DNA of 5,821 nt from Methanobacteriota archaeon. Lineage in GTDB: Archaea; Thermoplasmatota; Poseidoniia; Poseidoniales; Thalassarchaeaceae. The position numbers and the translations under genes were made by a program. Location: contig PCAI01000013.1 of assembly GCA_002731195.1 (NCBI GenBank), forward strand, positions 6,561 to 12,381, written 5' to 3'. The notes beneath the pieces are model-generated. The model saw only the letters and a program-made list of their open reading frames with translations. It was not told where the DNA came from and searched no databases. This document shows positions 1 through 5,347 of the stretch, in pieces. Numbering within the stretch: position 1 is the first letter of the stretch; each line of letters begins with the position of its first letter.

Positions 1-354
1 CAAGGGATAAACTATTCAATAAAATTAAATGACCAAATTATTGGAAATATTAGTTTGAATTGGATTGATTATAATAATAGATCTTGTGGCGTCGGTTATT
101 GGATATCTGAAAATTACATGGGTTCTGGTTTTATCACAAAATGCTGCTCAAGATTAATGCAACATTGCTTTCACGATTTAGCATTGCATCGCTTTGTGTT
201 GGAAGTAGCCACAGGCAATGCCTCCAGTATATCCGTAGCTCAGCGTTTAGGGATGAGATTAGAGGGTTTGAATATAGATAGAGAATGGTTATACGATCAT
301 TATGTTGATAGCAATATATATGCAATAACTAGTCCTGAGTTCAATAATCAATGA
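1..354 (+). CDS. GNAT N-acetyltransferase, RimL-like (5'-truncated by window edge)
   Basis: This is the C-terminal 117 residues of a GNAT-fold acetyltransferase; the frame is open to base 1, so the true start lies outside the window. Family members transfer acetyl from acetyl-CoA to an amino group, in the RimJ/RimL branch often the N-terminus of a ribosomal protein. Visible are the strand pair with YWI followed by a GSGFIT acetyl-CoA-binding turn (the usual form is G-x-G-I/Y-x-T), then a helix and the NASS..VAQRLGM.LEG stretch typical of RimL-type proteins. The ending EWLYDHYVDSNIYAI strongly resembles the EWLYDHFVD-type C-terminus of RimL-like enzymes. The fold and branch are secure; the substrate is not. 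The last 14 nt overlap the 3' end of the convergent NFACT gene. The true start, full length and any upstream partners cannot be seen. Base composition is AT-rich, like the gene to its right. Confidence 0.9.
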   Translation, partial: QGINYSIKLNDQIIGNISLNWIDYNNRSCGVGYWISENYMGSGFITKCCSRLMQHCFHDLALHRFVLEVATGNASSISVAQRLGMRLEGLNIDREWLYDHYVDSNIYAITSPEFNNQ

Positions 355-2515
355 TTAATCCATAATTTTCTAGAGTGCACCCACCGGGAGGTAGACAAGA
401 TAAAATATCATCTTGTGACAGTCCTGTTGCCTTGGAAATTTTGTTAGCCATTATTTCTTTTTTTTCTTTGCTGGGCAGTATCTTGCCCCATCTTGGAAAT
501 ATTCCTGATATTGTCTCTGCTGTTCCTACTATTGGTAGAGGAACTCCATTGATTAATCCAATGCCAATGGCTAATTCAAGTGATATGTCCTTATGCCAAT
601 TTCTTTTACCTCTGACTACAAAACTCCCTCTTCCTAGTGATTCTCCACTTTCTGTTGTTTTCGAAACCTGACTAGGCCTTGCATAAAAAGCAGTAGCTGC
701 CGATCCTCCACTCCCCCAAGCCCTAGACCAACAAACTGCCATTTGTGCCGCTTCTTGATGTATTTCTTTTGAAAGATCTCTAGCATCTCCGACTTCTTTA
801 TTTAGGCCCTGAATTATTTTTAATGATACGACTCCTTCAGGAATCTTTTCATTATTTATTTTGACAATTTCTAAACCGTCATTTAGTTTAAGAGAACATG
901 ATGGTGCTCCATGTAAATCTGCATGGAAATACAAATCTGTAGAATTAAGATGTTTTTTGACGATTGTATCATTTCCTTTTGCATCTCTGCCTCCAATAAA
1001 TAGACTACCGTTACTTAAAATCCCCCACCGATATTTTTCGAACCAGAATTTTTTGTTACGTTTTAAGAACTTTAATTTACCTGCAGCAGTATTTTTTGCC
1101 GCTTTCTTATCTTCTCTTGATTTTGATATTTCTGTATTTTCTAATGCTATTTTTGCTCCACTGGCTTTATTCTTTTGAATCCGGGCGTCTTCAAAATATC
1201 TTTGAGCATTCTGATGTACATTTTTTCCTACTTCAAGAGTAACGCTTGTGGCAGGCTCTCCTTCTTCATCAGGCAAATAAACTACTATCGTTCTTTTAGA
1301 AGGAGTTATTTTACCTATCCAGGGAATTTCTCCTACCTTCTTTTCAACTGATTGCCAACTTTCTTTTACTATTGCTTGGTTAAATTGTTCTAAAATACTA
1401 TTTACATGGCTCCAATTTTCTTGAATAGATTTACCTATTTCTTGATTTATTGCTGCACGGTGCAAGAATTTATCAATGGCGGATTTTTGTTGTTCCGACC
1501 TTCTTTCAAGTTTAGCCTTTCTTTCACCTTCGTCATTGCCCGATTCAATCAATTTTTCCTCCTCTCGACGAATAAAAGCTGCTGCATCGTACATGCCATA
1601 AACAATATCAAAAATTGAAGAAAGAGACTCAACCTTTGTTGAAAACTGCAAATCAAGATAAGGTACGTTAATTGGCGCAGTCTCTTCTATTTGTGATATC
1701 AAATCTTCTCTTTCTTCAATATCATCACTATTAATCCATTTTTCAAGAGAATCATTATTTTTCATCCACACTTTAACGTTATTCTGCTCTTCAAGTTCGC
1801 TAGTCATTTTTTTAATTGATTCTTCAAGTAAATCTATTTGTTCAGTAGTCATTGAATTGGAAACTATATTTTCATCAAGATTTGCATTTGCGCACGCAAT
1901 ACTTCCATATAATGCTCCAAAACTTGCACGTACTGCCAACGTTCTAATTAAATCATGTTCACTATTTTTCAGAAGATATTCCAAATCGTTTCTTTGCATT
2001 TCACGAGGATTAAAAGCTTCTGGAGGAAGATTATACTCAAGGCCCTTTTTCAAAGATCTAGTGGAATACTTTGCATGAGTAAGTGGCTGAATTATTTTTC
2101 CTTGATTATCAATTAATAAGATATTCCCATCTCTGAATAGTTCTATGACTATCTTTATCCTACCGGGCCCCTTTTCAAATACAAGTTCTATCACTCGATC
2201 AAAACCAAATTGATTCACCTCGATTAATCTAGAATTATTGAGATGCTTACGTATAACCATTGCAAATTGTGATGGTTTAGACGGCATCGGCCTATCTCTC
2301 TGAGATGTATATATTCTTTTACCTCTGACTATTACTAAATCTGTAGATGGTAACCCTTTCCTATTTAATTTCAAAACTACTTGTTCATAATGTGGTTGGT
2401 AAGCTTTACGCATTCTAGCACCTATCATCTCAGAAAGCTCATTTACAATGCATGCAACATCAAAGGATGAGAACTTATCACGCATGCCTATCGGACTATC
2501 CTGTAAAGGCATCAT
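341..2515 (-). CDS. NFACT-family ribosome quality control protein (archaeal Rqc2/RqcH/NEMF homolog)
   Basis: This cytosolic protein should bind large ribosomal subunits holding an obstructed peptidyl-tRNA and recruit tRNA to rescue or tail the stalled chain. Domain order over 724 residues: NFACT-N (about 12-190), a helical middle, a coiled-coil/M region (about 315-470, with the usual strand block at 408-430 followed by VHQNAQRYFEDA) and NFACT-R (about 488-640). NFACT-N keeps D19 in SSFDVA and the FDR motif (D106, R107), matching the D and DR residues needed for tailing in Rqc2 and RqcH. NFACT-R shows WFEKYRW, IGGRDAKGN, the HADLHGAPS signature (531-539), SQVSKT and GSFVVRGKRNW, close to archaeal and eukaryotic members. 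The C-terminal LPPGG tail looks archaeal. It is the last gene of a minus-strand cluster, 25 nt after the hydrolase. The first ATG is at 2515; an internal ATG at 2485 (residue 11) would give a more typical N-terminus, and neither has a strong ribosome site. The tailing activity is inferred, not shown. Confidence 0.95.
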   Translation of the reverse strand: MMPLQDSPIGMRDKFSSFDVACIVNELSEMIGARMRKAYQPHYEQVVLKLNRKGLPSTDLVIVRGKRIYTSQRDRPMPSKPSQFAMVIRKHLNNSRLIEVNQFGFDRVIELVFEKGPGRIKIVIELFRDGNILLIDNQGKIIQPLTHAKYSTRSLKKGLEYNLPPEAFNPREMQRNDLEYLLKNSEHDLIRTLAVRASFGALYGSIACANANLDENIVSNSMTTEQIDLLEESIKKMTSELEEQNNVKVWMKNNDSLEKWINSDDIEEREDLISQIEETAPINVPYLDLQFSTKVESLSSIFDIVYGMYDAAAFIRREEEKLIESGNDEGERKAKLERRSEQQKSAIDKFLHRAAINQEIGKSIQENWSHVNSILEQFNQAIVKESWQSVEKKVGEIPWIGKITPSKRTIVVYLPDEEGEPATSVTLEVGKNVHQNAQRYFEDARIQKNKASGAKIALENTEISKSREDKKAAKNTAAGKLKFLKRNKKFWFEKYRWGILSNGSLFIGGRDAKGNDTIVKKHLNSTDLYFHADLHGAPSCSLKLNDGLEIVKINNEKIPEGVVSLKIIQGLNKEVGDARDLSKEIHQEAAQMAVCWSRAWGSGGSAATAFYARPSQVSKTTESGESLGRGSFVVRGKRNWHKDISLELAIGIGLINGVPLPIVGTAETISGIFPRWGKILPSKEKKEIMANKISKATGLSQDDILSCLPPGGCTLENYGLIIDY
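454..469 (+). terminator. Possible archaeal oligo-T terminator for the GNAT gene
   Basis: On the plus strand, 14 of 16 bases are T, including an uninterrupted run of eight (458-465). It lies about 100 nt past the GNAT stop codon. Archaeal RNA polymerase can stop at such T-tracts without a hairpin. The tract sits antisense to the 3' end of the NFACT gene, where it encodes the Lys/Glu-rich stretch at residues 682-687, so it may simply reflect AAA and GAA codons. Confidence 0.3.
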
Positions 2516-2540
2516 TCATCAGCCAATCGCTTATTTCTGA

Positions 2541-3407
2541 CTATGATAACGAATTATGAAACTCTTCAATTTCTGTCAACACTCCAGATTCATGGGCATA
2601 TTGATTACTGGGGATATTAATTAATTGGCAATTAGGCAATGATTCATTAATCTTCATTACTCCATCTAGTGCGTGTAATTTATCTGATTCTGCAGATAGA
2701 ATAGCAGAATATATTTTATTATCTGGGAATTCTAAATTCATTTTATAGTCTATATTATACCTTGCAGAAAACATCATTCTAAGTAAGTCTTGGGCTTTAA
2801 ACATCCTCCTATATCTTATCCTCTGACCTTCTTCTTTCACACGTTTTTCAACTGCAAATAGAACTATCTTACTTAGTAATGGATATACAAATTTGGGAAT
2901 AGGAAATCTGAGTAAAAGATTAGCCCAAAGTGGTGGTTTAAAATTTATATTAGGTCCTATAAAAATAGCAGATCTACCTCCTATTGTTTCTTTTTGAAAC
3001 GCATCTAGTAATATTGTTGCACCTAGTGATGAAGAAAACCAATCTATTTTATTCATATCCAGTTCAAAATATTTTATCACCTCTATCAAATCCTTAGCAT
3101 GTTCACTCATTTGAAAATCCTTTTTATTGATTTTTTTGCCTATTATAGCACTTTTCTTTTCTCTGGTTTCAATGTAAATTATTGACCTTCTAGAAACCCA
3201 CTCAGATAATAATGGCCTCCATCCTTCAAAGACAGAGCCCCAACCAGGTATCATTATTAGTTGGTTTGCTTCTTCAAATGTAGAATCTAAAGGCGTCCAT
3301 TTTAAAATTCTTAATTTTACATTTCTACCAACATCTACAAATATTTCTTCACATTGAGATTTAGGTAATTGGGGAATAAAACTCCACTCATCTTTCATAA
3401 ATCTCAC
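2541..3407 (-). CDS. Alpha/beta-hydrolase-fold protein with atypical nucleophile elbow
   Basis: This 288-residue cytosolic protein fits the alpha/beta-hydrolase fold; its substrate is not recognisable. An early strand runs into PGWGSVFEGW (54-63), the place of the HGxG oxyanion-hole loop. The nucleophile elbow is at 125-129 and reads S-S-S-L-G, so the first Gly of G-x-S-x-G is Ser and S127 is the likely nucleophile. D242 (in SAESDKLHAL) sits on the expected acid strand and H272 (in YAHESG) fits the catalytic His, so the triad S127-D242-H272 looks complete. The lid (about 155-220) is rich in Arg and Lys. There is no signal peptide or membrane segment. The frame opens at a GTG (3407), 5 nt after the Nudix-MBL stop. 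An ATG three codons in (3398) has a GAGTGA-like sequence just upstream and may be the real start. The gene lies mid-cluster, 25 nt ahead of NFACT. G+C is about 31% over 2521-2820. The fold is fairly sure; an esterase, thioesterase or peptidase role is open. Confidence 0.8.
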   Translation of the reverse strand: MRFMKDEWSFIPQLPKSQCEEIFVDVGRNVKLRILKWTPLDSTFEEANQLIMIPGWGSVFEGWRPLLSEWVSRRSIIYIETREKKSAIIGKKINKKDFQMSEHAKDLIEVIKYFELDMNKIDWFSSSLGATILLDAFQKETIGGRSAIFIGPNINFKPPLWANLLLRFPIPKFVYPLLSKIVLFAVEKRVKEEGQRIRYRRMFKAQDLLRMMFSARYNIDYKMNLEFPDNKIYSAILSAESDKLHALDGVMKINESLPNCQLINIPSNQYAHESGVLTEIEEFHNSLS

Positions 3408-3412
3408 TCTGT

Positions 3413-4954
3413 TTAATTTAGATAATACTGATCTCCAATTTTCTTTACTACATTTTCTTTTATTAACGAATAAAGGTGAGATAATATTTGGTCATTTGCT
3501 AGTACCATATTAGCATCAGGACTATCTGTATAGACAAAATGGCATATTTCATACGAATCTGTAATATTACTCCTTAATGCTTCTATAATCTTATTATTTC
3601 TATTTTTTCTATGCTTAATATATTTATTTAGTAATTTTTCAGGATTTGCTATTAATGGACCATGTCCTGGAAACAACATTTTCGGTTGCATGTTTCTTAA
3701 TCTCTCAAGTCCAGAAATATATTCTCCCATGTCTCCTTCATCAGACGATACTAAAATAGTTCCAACGCCAACACAATTATCGCCACTAACTATTCCAGAC
3801 TCTCCACGTATGCAAATATGTCCAGGGCAATGGCCTGGTGTCTCAATAACTGACCAATTACTCATGCTACTCAAACCCTTCAGTTCGAAACTATCTCCTT
3901 CAACTAATATTCTACAATTATCTTGGATGTCAAGATAATTCAACGTCTCCCTTGTTGCCCATATCGGCGCTTCATAGATATTCAAAATTTCTTTTATGTT
4001 TCCCACATGATCATGATGCTTGTGTGTGAATATAGTTGCTACAATATTGGACCCTGACTTCATTATCTCTGATATCTTTTTACGAAATTCTTCTAATTCC
4101 ACATCCTTGGCTGCAGGATCAATGATTACTCTTTCTCCTCCCTCTTCTCCTAGTATGTAGCAATTAGTATGTGTTGCAGGGGGCAATGTTTGAGTTTTTA
4201 TGGGAAAACATTCTACTAGCGGCGCAAACTCAATTCTATGGTAGCCAGATGGACGTTCTCGAGCAAGTAATTCACAAGCAAGAGTTAAATTTCCTGTAGC
4301 ATACATGCCCTTAACTAGGTCTTTCAATAAAGTTACAATGGGGGGAGGAATTCTAACCTCATTTTTCTCCCAAGAAGTTAACAATTCTTGTGGTTTCCAC
4401 CACTTGAATTCATCAAATTCAGATCTACCAGGAGGGAATGTAGGAGTTACGCTATTTTCCGACAAACTAACATGAAAAAACCTATTCTTAAATCTAATGG
4501 GGCCAAAAGGAGGAGTCTCTCTTTCAGATATTACTTGAGCATTAAATGATTCAATAATTATGTTCCCGTTTTCAAATTCTTTTAACCAATTATTTTTGTC
4601 ATAACATACTAGGTTTCTAATTTCTTTATTCATGGAAACCATTTTTCCATTCTTGTCAGGTGTAAGGCCTATTTCTTCAACTAATTCTCTTAAAAGTGCT
4701 ATTGTTGCAATTCTATCTATTCCTCTTTCTGATAAAAAATCTGGATATTTATCTCCTACTTTCTTATCTATTTTACTTATCCCTCCTCCGGGAAATGTCC
4801 AGAAATCAGGAAAAGAGGGCATTTCCGATACTCTATGGCCCAGTAGAATCTCGTCTTGACCATCAATTATTCTGCTTACTATGGCAGATGCAGATAAATA
4901 AGGTTCACTAACTTGGATTTCTGGGATCTGAAAACCCGCCGGTACTTCTCCCAT
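3413..4954 (-). CDS. Nudix hydrolase / metallo-beta-lactamase fusion (NUDT19-like + LACTB2-like)
   Basis: This 513-residue cytosolic protein joins two hydrolases. The Nudix half (about 18-215) shows LLGHR, FPGGG (54-58) and the box end RELVEEIGL (89-97) with catalytic E93/E94. It then has GPIRFKNRFF and RIPPPIVTLL, a pattern like NUDT19-type CoA/nucleotide diphosphatases. Between the box Gly and R89 there are about 18 extra residues. The MBL half (about 245-450) opens with TLPPATHTNCYILG and has THKHHDH (H311, H313, D315, H316), TPGHCPGH (H375), SGDN (D392) and FPGHGP (H431), a complete two-metal site. It ends in a winged-helix-like tail (about 453-513), as in LACTB2. Relatives of the second half include ssRNA endonucleases and thioester hydrolases. 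It is probably the first gene of the minus-strand cluster, and the next gene starts 5 nt after its stop. ATG 4954 is used because a stop lies in frame about 30 nt upstream; GAGG sits too close to be a good ribosome site. The domains are certain; the substrates are not. Confidence 0.93.
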   Translation of the reverse strand: MGEVPAGFQIPEIQVSEPYLSASAIVSRIIDGQDEILLGHRVSEMPSFPDFWTFPGGGISKIDKKVGDKYPDFLSERGIDRIATIALLRELVEEIGLTPDKNGKMVSMNKEIRNLVCYDKNNWLKEFENGNIIIESFNAQVISERETPPFGPIRFKNRFFHVSLSENSVTPTFPPGRSEFDEFKWWKPQELLTSWEKNEVRIPPPIVTLLKDLVKGMYATGNLTLACELLARERPSGYHRIEFAPLVECFPIKTQTLPPATHTNCYILGEEGGERVIIDPAAKDVELEEFRKKISEIMKSGSNIVATIFTHKHHDHVGNIKEILNIYEAPIWATRETLNYLDIQDNCRILVEGDSFELKGLSSMSNWSVIETPGHCPGHICIRGESGIVSGDNCVGVGTILVSSDEGDMGEYISGLERLRNMQPKMLFPGHGPLIANPEKLLNKYIKHRKNRNNKIIEALRSNITDSYEICHFVYTDSPDANMVLANDQILSHLYSLIKENVVKKIGDQYYLN

Positions 4955-5077
4955 GGCCTCTCGAAGCGATACACAATTTCAAACTCACCATAATAATGAT
5001 TGAATAAGCCTCCACCTTTTCGCCATTCATGGAACGGGTACCCGGGGTAGTTTTTCCAATCATGAAGAGGTGTATTC
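4955..5077. other. Divergent intergenic region between the Nudix-MBL and small membrane protein genes
   Basis: These 123 bases should hold the promoters of the leftward three-gene cluster and the rightward small gene. G+C is about 44%, higher than the genes to its left. A minus-strand TCATTATTA (4991-4999) is a weak TATA-box candidate for the Nudix-MBL gene; no convincing TATA box is seen for the rightward gene. A 10-base perfect palindrome, CGGGTACCCG, lies at 5035-5044. Two minus-strand frames run open through the region (see findings), but neither has a ribosome binding site or a recognisable domain. Confidence 0.5.
5067..5072 (+). promoter_or_regulatory. Shine-Dalgarno site GAGGTG deciding a TTG start
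   Basis: GAGGTG is fully complementary to the CACCTC of the 16S rRNA 3' end and lies 5 nt before TTG 5078. No ATG or GTG occurs in that frame between the upstream stop (5063-5065) and 5078. The site is the main evidence that translation of the small downstream gene begins at this TTG. Confidence 0.65.
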
Positions 5078-5257
5078 TTGAAACCGCCTGAAACAATCGA
5101 AGAAGAGCTAGCCATCATATCTGATGCTATAGAAGCGGGAATAGATCCGTTTACTCCATTGAATGAACCTTCTAGAGTAGGAAAATTGGCTTTAGGATGG
5201 TTTTTGATACTATTGATGTTAAGTTGGGCCTCTCAAATTCTCTATCATTCAGTGTGA
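5078..5257 (+). CDS. Small tail-anchored membrane protein, hypothetical (59 aa)
   Basis: This 59-codon gene starts at TTG and has a consensus GAGGTG ribosome site 5 nt upstream. The product has an acidic N-terminal half (PPETIEEELAIISDAIEAG, residues 3-21) with amphipathic helix character. A Pro-containing linker follows (DPFTPLNEP, 23-31), then R33 and K36, and one hydrophobic helix (about 37-56, LALGWFLILLMLSW at its core) close to the C-terminus. By the positive-inside rule, the acidic part should be cytosolic and the short tail outside. I do not recognise a family. It lies 90 nt ahead of the secreted M14 carboxypeptidase on the same strand and could share its transcript, though the gap leaves room for a separate promoter. 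It faces away from the Nudix-MBL gene. A role as a small membrane adaptor or subunit is only a guess. Support for it being a real gene comes from the ribosome site and the ordered polar-then-hydrophobic layout. Confidence 0.6.
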   Translation: MKPPETIEEELAIISDAIEAGIDPFTPLNEPSRVGKLALGWFLILLMLSWASQILYHSV

Positions 5258-5347
5258 CTAATGTTCTCTTTCTAACGACTTAATTAGGAATATTCTAAGA
5301 GAACAAATGATGCAAATGATTCTAGGTAGTGACCCTCACAGCAGAGC
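5258..5347 (+). other. Intergenic spacer before the M14 carboxypeptidase gene
   Basis: This 90-base gap includes the AT-rich stretch TTAATTAGGAATATTCTAA (5280-5298), about 50-65 nt before the peptidase ATG, which could hold a promoter. No clear TATA/BRE pair or ribosome binding site is seen. A short frame (ATG 5307 to TAG 5363, 18 codons) overlaps the peptidase start but has no ribosome site and is not called as a gene. Confidence 0.4.

Noticed and set aside
134..325. Minus-strand open frame opposite the GNAT gene
   Set aside because: The plus strand carries clear GNAT motifs; the opposite frame shows nothing recognisable.
375..2078. Plus-strand open frames at 375-671, 861-1178, 1406-1618 and 1857-2078
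   Set aside because: They are antisense to the NFACT gene, low in complexity and without ribosome sites or domains; they arise because stop codons are rare opposite this AT-rich gene.
3690..4911. Plus-strand open frames at 3690-3938, 4632-4859 and 4696-4911
   Set aside because: They are antisense to the Nudix-MBL gene, whose catalytic motifs on the other strand settle the coding frame.
5035..5047. GGTACCCGGGG resembling a plasmid multiple-cloning-site sequence (possible vector contamination)
   Set aside because: Only 11 bases match and the flanking bases differ, so chance similarity in a GC-rich patch is enough.
4879..5118. 79-aa minus-strand frame as a called gene
   Set aside because: No ribosome site before ATG 5118, no recognised domain, a 76-nt overlap with the well-supported Nudix-MBL start, and antisense overlap with a small gene that has a good ribosome site. 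It is kept as a finding, not a feature.
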